From positions 3,725,001-3,789,000 of the forward strand of contig CP050293.1 of the NCBI GenBank assembly GCA_014189435.1: a stretch of 64,000 bases of DNA. Reading direction: 5' to 3'. The position numbers and the translations under genes were made by a program. This DNA is from Mesorhizobium loti (GTDB taxonomy: Bacteria; Pseudomonadota; Alphaproteobacteria; Rhizobiales; Rhizobiaceae). The notes under the pieces are model-generated. The model saw only the letters and a program-made list of their open reading frames with translations, was not told the origin of the DNA and did not search any database. Positions 1-7,973 of the stretch are shown one piece after another (the first letter of the stretch is position 1; every line of letters begins with the position of its first letter).

Positions 1-1
1 C

Positions 2-286
2 CGCATGTGTGATGCGACGTCAGCGATGCGCCAACTGTGTGAAGGTAATCTGTCTTGCGTACTGCCGGACAATTTCGCGACCCAGTTGTGCGGCTACAAT
101 CCGGCTCCCTTCATCGAGGATCGGGACCGCGGCGCCAGCATCTCCTACGATTGCCAGATTGGCGACGAGGATTTGTGGAGCCGCAACATCAAGGCGCCGC
201 CTTCAAAGCTGATGTCAGACAGAGTGCCGAAACCGGTGGTATTGCAAAGCGTCAAGATGGGGATCGCATGCGGTCGCGCCCCTTAA
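2..286 (+). CDS. C-terminal end of a Cys-rich, possibly lectin-like secreted protein (5' part outside window)
   Basis: The frame is open to the left window edge and ends in TAA at 286, so this is read as the tail of a longer gene. The residue spacing LCEGNLSC, then N, then QLCG, then SISYDC resembles the conserved cysteine pattern of SUEL/galactose-binding lectin domains (C-x-G-x-x-S-C ... C-G ... Y-x-C). This is pattern resemblance only. After the last Cys come about 40 polar residues. It overlaps the start of the following lipoprotein gene by 19 bases, which suggests translational coupling and membership in the same operon. An internal ATG at 5 could instead start a 93-residue protein. Without the upstream sequence the function cannot be fixed. 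Confidence 0.45.
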   Translation, partial: RMCDATSAMRQLCEGNLSCVLPDNFATQLCGYNPAPFIEDRDRGASISYDCQIGDEDLWSRNIKAPPSKLMSDRVPKPVVLQSVKMGIACGRAP

Positions 287-1737
287 ATCTGGCCGGAGGG
301 CGCGAATATCGCGGCTGGGCGGCGCTGGTCGCGATGATGGTCGCGACGTTGATCTCAGCCTGCAGCATAGTGGACACCTCGCCCGTCTTCGAACCGACCG
401 GCTACTATCCCGTGCCCGACCGCAATTGCGAGAGTTCGCTGGGAAGCTACGTGCTGCCGAAGACCAAGCTGGTGTTCACGGTGATGCAGAACACCACCAG
501 CAAGATCAGCGTGCTCAAGGATGTCACGACGCTGCGCGTCGCCGACAATCCGCAGCGCTACACATTCTGCCTCGATTTCCTCGAGAACTGGTTCGCCGAC
601 GACAAAGTCCAGGTGCGTCGCACCAAGGCTACGGAAACACTCGACGGAGCCACCAAACGCACGTCGGGCGGCTTCCTCGATCTGGTCGCCACCCACTCGG
701 TCGACATGACGGGCGTGGTGCTGACCAAGATCATACGAGCGATCTTCATCTATCTCTCAGGTGACCAGGGTTTCATCTCGGGCCGCAGCGCCGCTGACCT
801 CGCGAACAACGAATGGCAGCCCGTTCTGGTGCCGACGCTCGATCCGTTCGACGCCGAATCGATGGCGCAGTGGAACAAGTCGCTAAGGCGTTACGGCTTC
901 TGCATCGCGCTCGCCGATTTCAGCTACGACATCGACGCCATCGGCTACGAAAGCTATTGCAGCGATCCCGTCGGCATCGAAAAGGCGCATCCCTCGCCCA
1001 GGGCGCCGGAGATCGCGGCGATCCGCAATGCGCCGATCAAGGCCGTTACCGGCATCTATTACCGGCCGCGCATCGCCTATCCCCTCACCATCTTCGTCAA
1101 TTCGGATCCGCTCGGCCGCGGCGAATGGCGGCCGGGCAAGACCGTCTATGTCGAGATGGAGAACATCTCGCCGGTGCTCGGCCTGCGCCTCAACCGCGCG
1201 ATGTTCGCGGTCAAGAAGACCGCCATCATCTTCGAGGAAGGCCGCCTGCGCAATGTCTGCCTGGTCAAGGGCAGCGAGGTCGCGGGCGCGATCAGGCCGG
1301 TGATCGAACTCGCCACCAGCCTGGTGCAACTGCCGTCGGCGACGATTACCGCCGAGATCACCAGACTTACGAAGAGCCAGGCCGTCTACGAAGCGGAGAC
1401 CAAGGTCATCGCCATGCAGAACAAGCTGATCGAACTGAGGCAGGCGCAGCTCGAGCGCAACGCCGACGCGATCGCCAAGCTTGCACAAAGCAATGTTTTT
1501 AATGGCGCTGCCACTGATGGCGGCCTTGTCTACAGCGGCAAACGCATCGGCGACGCGACCCCCAGCCTCACCTTTGACGAACCATCCACGTCGGTCACCA
1601 CCACGGAAATCGACGGCATCTGCAAAAAGCTCACCGACGGCGGCACCGAGACGGCTGCCGACGACACCACGTTCACCCAGTATTTCGACAGCAGCTTCAC
1701 TGGCCTGGGTGAAACCAAGAAGCCGGGAACACCGTGA
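268..1737 (+). CDS. Lipoprotein of unknown function, first of two tandem paralogues
   Basis: A 489-residue protein. The ATG at 268 was chosen because it places a hydrophobic segment and the lipobox LISAC (Cys32) at the N-terminus; an open frame upstream to 55 is read as the overlapping gene's shadow. The body carries FCLDFL near residue 108, YYRPRIAYPL in the middle and a charged, probably coiled-coil stretch near residues 380-415. The same landmarks occur in the same order in the next gene (FCLDYL, YRPTIAYTL, coiled coil), so the two arose by duplication although overall identity is low. Conserved cysteines (for example NCESS, YGFC, YESYC) suit a protein outside the cytoplasm. I do not recognise the family. 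Its stop TGA overlaps the next ATG. Confidence 0.75.
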   Translation: MRSRPLNLAGGREYRGWAALVAMMVATLISACSIVDTSPVFEPTGYYPVPDRNCESSLGSYVLPKTKLVFTVMQNTTSKISVLKDVTTLRVADNPQRYTFCLDFLENWFADDKVQVRRTKATETLDGATKRTSGGFLDLVATHSVDMTGVVLTKIIRAIFIYLSGDQGFISGRSAADLANNEWQPVLVPTLDPFDAESMAQWNKSLRRYGFCIALADFSYDIDAIGYESYCSDPVGIEKAHPSPRAPEIAAIRNAPIKAVTGIYYRPRIAYPLTIFVNSDPLGRGEWRPGKTVYVEMENISPVLGLRLNRAMFAVKKTAIIFEEGRLRNVCLVKGSEVAGAIRPVIELATSLVQLPSATITAEITRLTKSQAVYEAETKVIAMQNKLIELRQAQLERNADAIAKLAQSNVFNGAATDGGLVYSGKRIGDATPSLTFDEPSTSVTTTEIDGICKKLTDGGTETAADDTTFTQYFDSSFTGLGETKKPGTP

Positions 1738-3065
1738 TGCGACGGCTTGTCGTTGCTTTCCTGTGTCTCGCCGCCGCTCTGGCCGCCGGCGGATGCACCG
1801 CCATGCTCGACACACAAGCCTACACCCAGGAAGAAACGCCGAACGGCCAAGGCTGCATCGGCTCCGCGAGTGCCTATTCCTTGCCGAAAGGCGTGATCGA
1901 ACTCAAGGTGGTCGAGCGGGAGGGCGAGCAGCAAAGCTTCGACATCGTCCCGGTCAAGGTCAAGTATGTCACCGACCCGGATTATGGGCCGTTCTGCCTC
2001 GACTATCTCGGCTCGGCTTTCGCCGAGGATGCGCTTGGCATCGAGAAGGATTCGGCGAGCGAGGCGCTGACCCGTATCGCCAACCGCTCCGTCGACAAGT
2101 CGAAGGACATCGCGATCTCGCTGCTGGAGGCGGCCGGCGATGCGGCGGCCGCGGCCGCCGGCGGTGGCCGGTCGGTCGACCTGGACTCGAAGATATCGCC
2201 GGACGCGAAAACAGCGGTCTACGCCAATTTCGAACTCGACCCGTTCGACTACACCCAGATGAAGATGATCAATGCCAGCCTGAAGAAGATCGGCTATTGC
2301 GTGTTCATCGACGCGCGCGACAACGTCTTTGCACCATCCTGGTCGAACGACATGTGCACCGAAACCGGCTATCCCGGCTCGGAACCGCATTTCGATCTCA
2401 AGGATCCGCTCGGCGCCCAGGGCAGGCCCGATCAGGTCAAATTCGCCAAGCGCGGCATCCTCTACCGGCCGACCATCGCCTATACGCTGGTGATCATGAA
2501 GCGCGAGGATCCAAGCTCGCGCGACTATCAGCGCTTCCCCTGGTACCAGCAGCGGTCTGTGGACCTGCAACTGCCCAACGGCGCGCCGCTGTTCCTGCTC
2601 GAGATCAAGCGCTCGCTCTTTGTTGATCGCGTCACCGACGTGACATTCGACAAGGGTGTGCCGATCGACATTACAATCGCCAAGAAAAGCGAACTCAACG
2701 CGGTCGCCGACGTCGTCGTGCGGGCGGTCCAGATCGCCGTGTCGGTGCCGATGCGCGCGCTGACCATCCGGCTCAACCAGGCGCAGAACGAGCAGAAGCT
2801 CATTGCCGCCAATTCGCAGCTGATCAAGGCAATCGACGGCTACGAGCGGGCGCAGCAGACCATCATCACGCCGCGTACCGCGGTTGTCGCTTCCACGGAA
2901 GCGCCAGCCGCGGCAGCCGCAACGGTGGTGACGACCCGCAGCGAACCGACGCTTGCGGTCAATGGACGCTCGGCCGCGATCGCCAACTGCATGCTCGATC
3001 AGCGCTTCGCCACGGATCCCGACGGGCCAGCCATATGCCAGAAGATCGTGGCGGAGAACCAGTAG
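1737..3065 (+). CDS. Lipoprotein of unknown function, second paralogue
   Basis: A 442-residue protein starting at the ATG that overlaps the preceding TGA (TGATG). A GTG three bases earlier is possible. The signal peptide ends in the lipobox AAGGC (Cys20). An alanine/glycine-rich run near residues 125-145 is followed by the paralogue landmarks: FCLDYL, GYCVFIDARDN (matching YGFCIALADF in the first gene), YRPTIAYTL and a heptad-like region around residues 340-385. The C-terminus ends with a short conserved-looking Cys pair (NCMLDQRF, AICQKI). The protease gene starts three bases downstream. The likely role is an outer-membrane or periplasmic surface lipoprotein working with its paralogue and the protease; this is inference from gene order only. 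Confidence 0.8.
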   Translation: MRRLVVAFLCLAAALAAGGCTAMLDTQAYTQEETPNGQGCIGSASAYSLPKGVIELKVVEREGEQQSFDIVPVKVKYVTDPDYGPFCLDYLGSAFAEDALGIEKDSASEALTRIANRSVDKSKDIAISLLEAAGDAAAAAAGGGRSVDLDSKISPDAKTAVYANFELDPFDYTQMKMINASLKKIGYCVFIDARDNVFAPSWSNDMCTETGYPGSEPHFDLKDPLGAQGRPDQVKFAKRGILYRPTIAYTLVIMKREDPSSRDYQRFPWYQQRSVDLQLPNGAPLFLLEIKRSLFVDRVTDVTFDKGVPIDITIAKKSELNAVADVVVRAVQIAVSVPMRALTIRLNQAQNEQKLIAANSQLIKAIDGYERAQQTIITPRTAVVASTEAPAAAAATVVTTRSEPTLAVNGRSAAIANCMLDQRFATDPDGPAICQKIVAENQ

Positions 3066-3068
3066 CCC

Positions 3069-4067
3069 ATGCGCGCCTGCCGGGCCATGTCGCTGCTGCT
3101 CGCGCTTGCCTTCGCCGCACTCCGCCCCCATGCCGCCGCCGCAGATCAGATCCAGCACGACTACCTCTCGGTGCAAAGTGGCGAAGCCGAGGACGCCGCG
3201 CCGATCGATCCAAACAGCGTTGAGAGCAAGGTAACCAACGGCGACCAGGCAAACTGGCTGTCGGAATTCTGGTCCGTGGTGCGGATTTCCTACTCCACGC
3301 CGCGCGGAGCTTCGCTATGTACCGGCGTGCTGATCGACAGCGATGCGGTGCTGACGGCCGGACATTGCGCCTGCGGCACCGACTACACGTTCGCCATCCC
3401 TACGGGCCAAGGCGACATCGTGACCAAGACTGCCAAGGGCTATCCCCAGCTCTACCCCGGCTTTTCCTGTGAGGCGCAGCTGGACAAGCAGCAGGCGCGC
3501 GACCTTTCGCTGATGCACTTCAACTGGGTGTTCGATGGGCGTGCGCCGCGCATCGCCCATCTGCTTGACGTGCAGCAGAGTACCGTTACCCGCAAACTTG
3601 CAGTGATCGGCTTCGGCAAGGACGAGAACGGCCGCCTCCCGAGCCTGCCGAACATCGCCCAGGTGCCGGTCTTCTCCTTCTTTTGCTCGAGCGGCATGGC
3701 TGCCCGCTCGCCCTGCAAGCCTTTCCGTGAATTCGCGCTCTCGGTCGCCGGCCTCGACAGTGGCGCAACCAAGGTCGACACATGCGAAGGCGACAGCGGC
3801 GGCCCGGTCTTCGCCTTCCGCCGGAAACTGAAGTCCGACGATCCCAGTGCCGCGCCGACCGCCAAGGGAGCACAGGAGAACGTGCTCGTCGGCATCACCT
3901 CGCGCGCGATGCAAGGCGTCAACAACATACCGGGCCTCAATTGCGGCGGCGGCGGGATCTACACCGCAGTCGGCAACTCGGACGTGCTCAACTGGCTAAT
4001 GCGGCAGGGCGTTTCCCTGCAGATTGTCTCGCGCCTGCAACTCGCCGGCGAGACACCGGCACAGTAG
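3069..4067 (+). CDS. Secreted trypsin-like serine protease (S1 family)
   Basis: A 332-residue chymotrypsin-fold protease with a signal peptide (hydrophobic residues 7-25, AAAA-D cleavage region). The triad is visible: His99 in LTAGHC, Asp145 in ARDLSLMHF, Ser243 in GDSGGPVF. The residue six before the serine is Asp237, the position of chymotrypsin Asp189, which predicts cleavage after Arg or Lys. Cys84 and Cys100 can form the standard His-loop disulfide. It follows the two lipoprotein genes with a three-base gap, so it is very likely co-transcribed with them. No PDZ or membrane anchor follows the catalytic domain, so this is not an HtrA protease. Its substrate is unknown; the lipoproteins are natural candidates as partners or targets. 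Confidence 0.87.
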   Translation: MRACRAMSLLLALAFAALRPHAAAADQIQHDYLSVQSGEAEDAAPIDPNSVESKVTNGDQANWLSEFWSVVRISYSTPRGASLCTGVLIDSDAVLTAGHCACGTDYTFAIPTGQGDIVTKTAKGYPQLYPGFSCEAQLDKQQARDLSLMHFNWVFDGRAPRIAHLLDVQQSTVTRKLAVIGFGKDENGRLPSLPNIAQVPVFSFFCSSGMAARSPCKPFREFALSVAGLDSGATKVDTCEGDSGGPVFAFRRKLKSDDPSAAPTAKGAQENVLVGITSRAMQGVNNIPGLNCGGGGIYTAVGNSDVLNWLMRQGVSLQIVSRLQLAGETPAQ

Positions 4068-4109
4068 ACCGGATCGCCTGCATCATTCGAGGCCCCATGG
4101 CTGAATCCC

Positions 4110-5621
4110 TCAGGGGTCGAGGAAGGATTTCAGATGAAGCGCCGCCTCCTGGGAGTCCGCCAGTGTCACGGTCTTGTTCGAGATGTAGCATTGCGGCATC
4201 ATTTTCGGGTCCAACGCGAAGTCGGAGAGACCTGCCAACATCAGGCCAATCACCTTGTGTGATTTCGTATCGAAGATAGGGGCGCCTGAATCACCATGAT
4301 AGTTGTCGCCGCCGACGAAGAAGCGCCCATAACCCTCGTCCAGTTTGGTAATCGTTGGCTTCTCGGAGTCGATGCTCAGCGGCAGTCCAATCGCATAGCC
4401 CGCCACTGTCAGCGTGAGCGTGGTCAGGCTGTCGTCGAGTGGCCTTTCGTCGAATTCAAACGGCGTCGCCACGTCCGCCGGGACGGACCGGTCGAGATCA
4501 AGTTCTATCACATCGGCTCGTGAAATCAGATTGGTGGTAGGGGCTTGCCTGAGGAAATAAACGTTCTCGTCTGGAAACACGGTCAGATAGCCGCCAGCGA
4601 CATTGGCGAGCGTTTTGAAGCCAAACACGACAGCGTACTGCTCCGCATGGACGCTGATCTGCGAAGGGTGATCCGACACATCTGGGGGAATCGCCTGGTT
4701 GACGTCCTGCATGCAGTGGCGGGCTGTGATCAGGCGGGTGCTTGAGCCGAGCAGGAAGCCGGTGCAGACGCGACCTTCCAGCCGTGGATTGTTGCGGGAC
4801 TTGTAAATGAAGCTCGCCTGGTTCTCGCAAGGCGGATATTTGACGCCGCCGAAGGGCAGATTCATGTCGGAGGTGGCGAGGGTCCATCCGCCCTGCACCC
4901 TGGTCAGGTTGCTCGCCTGGACGATGACGCCCACCCCCGGCAGCAGCCCGGCCTTGTCCGAGAAGAATGGCAATTCGCGAGGGAAGGCTTCTCCAGGCGG
5001 CCCGCCCTGGAACAGCGGATTGCCATTGAAGGTTGGGGAGGTAAAAAAGCCGGAGTCCTCGGTGGAATCCGTGACCACAACATGCATCAGGAAACCCGGC
5101 AGATCCTTCAGCAGGTCCTGGGCTCTCTCGTAAAAGGCCCTGTCCTCGCTCCCTGGGACGCCAGCCGGAATGGTGGGATCGTAGTCGTTCAGCACGCGTC
5201 CGTACAGCGTCTGCTGCTGCGATCCCTCCCAGGCGCCAGCGGCAATGAGCGTCCGGGCTGTCTCGGCAAGCTTGGCGATCTCGTCTACGTTTTCGTGGAT
5301 GCCGACAGAATCGGGCGTAGCGAAGAAATCGGCTTCCCCCTTGGTGCTGATGCCGCCTTGCCCGACCACGTCAACGAATTGCTTCTTGATGGCTTCAGGG
5401 ATGACGACATTCAATTGGTCGATGTCCAGCGCCTGTGCATCGACGCGGAAATCGTCGAATTTGTCGAGCACAACAGGATCTTTGAGGTTGTATGCCGTCG
5501 GACGTCCGTCCGGCGGCGCGGCCGGCGCTTGCTGTGCCCTGGCAGCGGGTATGGCAAAGCAAGCGCAAGTGAGAAACAAGACAGTCTTCACAGAAAGATT
5601 TTGGATCGACATAAAATGCAA
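4110..5621 (-). CDS. Secreted trypsin-like serine protease with long N-terminal region
   Basis: A 503-residue exported protein convergent with the first protease. A start at 5612 (second Met) is equally possible. The signal peptide ends at AARA near residue 29. Residues about 30-260 match nothing I recognise and may be a propeptide or binding domain. The S1 catalytic domain follows: His302 in LITARHC, a likely Asp375 or Asp377 in VIELDLD, and Ser445 in YHGDSGAPIF. Asp439 sits six residues before the serine and predicts trypsin-like specificity. It is only distantly similar to the neighbouring protease (GDSGAP against GDSGGP, different loops), so it is not a recent duplicate. Co-occurrence of two secreted S1 proteases tail to tail suggests a functional link, which is inference. 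Confidence 0.85.
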   Translation of the reverse strand: MHFMSIQNLSVKTVLFLTCACFAIPAARAQQAPAAPPDGRPTAYNLKDPVVLDKFDDFRVDAQALDIDQLNVVIPEAIKKQFVDVVGQGGISTKGEADFFATPDSVGIHENVDEIAKLAETARTLIAAGAWEGSQQQTLYGRVLNDYDPTIPAGVPGSEDRAFYERAQDLLKDLPGFLMHVVVTDSTEDSGFFTSPTFNGNPLFQGGPPGEAFPRELPFFSDKAGLLPGVGVIVQASNLTRVQGGWTLATSDMNLPFGGVKYPPCENQASFIYKSRNNPRLEGRVCTGFLLGSSTRLITARHCMQDVNQAIPPDVSDHPSQISVHAEQYAVVFGFKTLANVAGGYLTVFPDENVYFLRQAPTTNLISRADVIELDLDRSVPADVATPFEFDERPLDDSLTTLTLTVAGYAIGLPLSIDSEKPTITKLDEGYGRFFVGGDNYHGDSGAPIFDTKSHKVIGLMLAGLSDFALDPKMMPQCYISNKTVTLADSQEAALHLKSFLDP

Positions 5622-5689
5622 CCCTTAGCGAAGTTTCCAAGCAAAGAATGTACATTTATTTCGGATATTCTCAAGAATGGCAGCATCTC

Positions 5690-5898
5690 AACGCACATGC
5701 AAGCACGAAGAACTTGCCGCTGATCAGGCATTCGTTGAAGGGCAAGGACCGGGTGATCGCGCCGACCTCCAGCCAAACGCTGATCGGCCAGCTCAAGGCG
5801 CGCGGTTTCGAGGTGCGGCCGTCGACATGAGCGAGATTTCGAAGACCGGCGGCGGCATCCACTGCATGGCGCAGGCGCTGAAGCGCGAACCGGCCTGA
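5690..5898 (+). pseudogene. Decayed C-terminal end of an arginine-deiminase/DDAH-like gene, copy A
   Basis: One frame reads IAPTSSQTLIGQLKARGFEV up to about 5812. The next frame carries on with VDMSEISKTGGGIHCMAQAL to the TGA at 5898, so a single frameshift near 5815-5825 breaks the reading. The GGGIHC block with its cysteine is typical of the C-terminal active-site segment of the guanidino-group-modifying enzyme superfamily (arginine/agmatine deiminases, dimethylargininase). No N-terminal part is present upstream. A second degenerate copy of the same segment lies at 7627-7785, on the other side of the FAD oxidase. Confidence 0.5.
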
Positions 5899-6172
5899 GG
5901 GGTGGATAGCGCTACGCTGCTTCGTTCACATTCGCACCAGCATGATCGGCATCCTGGCGGCCGAGGTGCAAGGTCGCGCGTGCAAACCGGCTGAGATCGC
6001 CGGCTGGCGGCACCATGTGCCCGAGCCAATCCAATCAACACATCGGAGGCGGACGCGCCCATTTGGGCGCCACAACGCTGGCCGATGCGATACTTGCGCG
6101 ATATCTAATATAAGCGCACAGTAAGAGCGTTTTTGGGAGGGGGACAGCTCATCTGCAAATCGGGAGGAAACC

Positions 6173-7612
6173 ATGAGCACCATGAGCCTCACCACGCTTG
6201 AACGCGGCAAAACGACAATCGACGCCGCAGCCTTGGAAGCATTTTCGGCACGATTGCGCGGCACAGTGCTGAGCGAAGGCGATGCCGCCTACGACGAAGC
6301 ACGGACTGTCTGGAATGCCACGGTCGACCGACGGCCTGGGCTGATCGTGTGCTGCGTCGGCGCTTCCGACGTCATCAGTGCCGTGAATTTCGCCAGGGAG
6401 AACAGGCTTCTCGTCTCCGTGCGCGGCGGCGGCCACAACATTGCCGGAAGTGCGGTCTGCGATGGTGGCCTGGTGATTGATCTGTCGTTGATGAAGTCGG
6501 TGCGGGTCGACGTTGCTGCGCGGCGCGCATGGGTCGGGCCTGGTGCGACGCTCGCCGATGTCGACAAGGAAACGCAAGCCTTCGGGCTGGTGGTGCCGAC
6601 CGGCATCAACTCGACCACCGGCATATCCGGCCTGACACTGGGTGGCGGCTTCGGCTGGATCACCCGCAAATTCGGCCTGACCATCGACAATCTTGCCTCC
6701 GCCGATGTGGTCACCGCCGACGGCAAACTGCTCCGGGCCAGCCAGACCGAAAATCCGGACTTGTTCTGGGCGCTGCGCGGCGGCGGCGGCAATTTCGGCG
6801 TCGTCACGGCATTCGAATTCCAGCTCCATGAGCTTGGACCGCAAGTGCTGGCGGGGCTTGTCGTCCATCCCTTCGCCGATGCCGAAAAGGTGCTGCGGGA
6901 ATATCGCAAAGCGCTCGAAACCGCTCCTGACGAGTTGACCTGCTGGGTGGTCATGCGGCAGGCGCCGCCGCTACCCTTCCTGCCGGCCGAGTGGCATGGC
7001 AAGGAGGTGCTGGTTCTGGCCATGTGCTATTGCGGCGACATCGACGCAGGCGAAAAGGCGACGCAGAAGCTTCGGGCCATCGGCACGCCGATTGCCGATG
7101 TCGTCGGCCCCAGCCCGTTCACCGGCTGGCAGCAAGCATTCGACCCGCTGCTTGCGCCCGGCGCCCGCAACTACTGGAAGAGCCATGACTTCACCGAGTT
7201 TTCCGAGGAGGCGGCTGCGGTCGTCACGGGGGCAATAGCCAAGCTGCCGGGACCCGAATGCGAAATATTTGTCGGCCATGTCGGCGGCGCGGCAGGTCGC
7301 GTCAAGGCGGATGCAACGGCGTTTCCACAGCGCAGTTCGCATTTCGTCATGAACGTTCACGCCCGCTGGCGCGAACCGGCGATGGACAAGGCCTGCATCG
7401 ACTGGGCTCGTGCTATCTACGAGGCGGCCAAGCCTTATGCGGCCGGCACCGTCTATGTGAACTTCATGCCGGAGGACGAGGTCGACCGGGTCGAAGCGGC
7501 CTATGGTGGCAACCATCGGCGGCTTCTGGAAATCAAGCAGCGCTACGACCCACTGAACCTGTTCCGCATGAACCAGAATTTGCGCCCGAAAGAAGGCCTG
7601 CGAGCCGCTTGA
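6173..7612 (+). CDS. FAD-linked oxidoreductase, berberine-bridge-enzyme (BBE) type
   Basis: A 479-residue flavoprotein. The ATG at 6173 has a GGGAGG-like ribosome site about 8-10 bases upstream. The N-terminal FAD_binding_4 (PCMH) domain shows RGGGHNIAGS near residue 84, where His88 is the residue that carries the 8-alpha covalent FAD link in this family. GLTLGGGFGW takes the place of the Cys-containing segment seen in bicovalent members, so a single covalent link is expected. FWALRGGGGNFGVVT follows. The C-terminal BBE domain ends with RYDPLNLFRMNQN. Such enzymes oxidise sugars, alcohols or alkaloid-like compounds with O2; the substrate cannot be read from sequence. The gene stands alone between two decayed copies of an unrelated gene end, suggesting insertion or duplication around it. 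Confidence 0.88.
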   Translation: MSTMSLTTLERGKTTIDAAALEAFSARLRGTVLSEGDAAYDEARTVWNATVDRRPGLIVCCVGASDVISAVNFARENRLLVSVRGGGHNIAGSAVCDGGLVIDLSLMKSVRVDVAARRAWVGPGATLADVDKETQAFGLVVPTGINSTTGISGLTLGGGFGWITRKFGLTIDNLASADVVTADGKLLRASQTENPDLFWALRGGGGNFGVVTAFEFQLHELGPQVLAGLVVHPFADAEKVLREYRKALETAPDELTCWVVMRQAPPLPFLPAEWHGKEVLVLAMCYCGDIDAGEKATQKLRAIGTPIADVVGPSPFTGWQQAFDPLLAPGARNYWKSHDFTEFSEEAAAVVTGAIAKLPGPECEIFVGHVGGAAGRVKADATAFPQRSSHFVMNVHARWREPAMDKACIDWARAIYEAAKPYAAGTVYVNFMPEDEVDRVEAAYGGNHRRLLEIKQRYDPLNLFRMNQNLRPKEGLRAA

Positions 7613-7626
7613 AGCGTTCAGTCGCA

Positions 7627-7785
7627 GATCGCTGACGTCGAGCCAGACGCTGGGAGCCAGATGCTAACCTGCCAGTTCGAGGCACACCGTTTCGAGGTGG
7701 CGATCGTCGACATGAGCGAGATTTCGAAGACCCGCAGTGGCATCCACTGCACGGTGCAGGCGCTGAAGCGCTAACCGGCCTGAGG
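7627..7785 (+). pseudogene. Decayed C-terminal end of an arginine-deiminase/DDAH-like gene, copy B
   Basis: Aligns with copy A at 5755-5900 over its length. The stretch GTCGACATGAGCGAGATTTC and the following codons (IHC, QALKR) are nearly identical, as is the tail ACCGGCCTGAGG after the stop. The last 37 codons (7661-7774) stay open, but the Gly-rich motif has drifted to RSGIHC and a new TAA comes two codons before the original end. The two copies are direct repeats bracketing the FAD oxidase gene. The rest of 7613-7973 contains no other gene that I can support. Confidence 0.42.
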
Positions 7786-7973
7786 CGGCCAAACCAGACG
7801 CGGCGGGTTCGGGCTCCATTCCCCGACCCGCCCTTCGGCAACAAACCCGCCGCTGTGTCTTCAGCGCCCTTGTGACTGCTGAAAAAATGGAGGAATAGTC
7901 TCCCGGAATGCATCGCCCTGAAATTGCCGGTTTGCGGTTCTCAGGTCGGGCAATCGCCTAGCCGGATTTCCGA

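Noticed and set aside
1530..3176. Long open frame of about 548 codons on the minus strand
   Set aside because: It is the antisense shadow of the second lipoprotein and neighbours; its residues are His/Arg/Asp-rich as expected from GC-rich reverse reading, with no domain.
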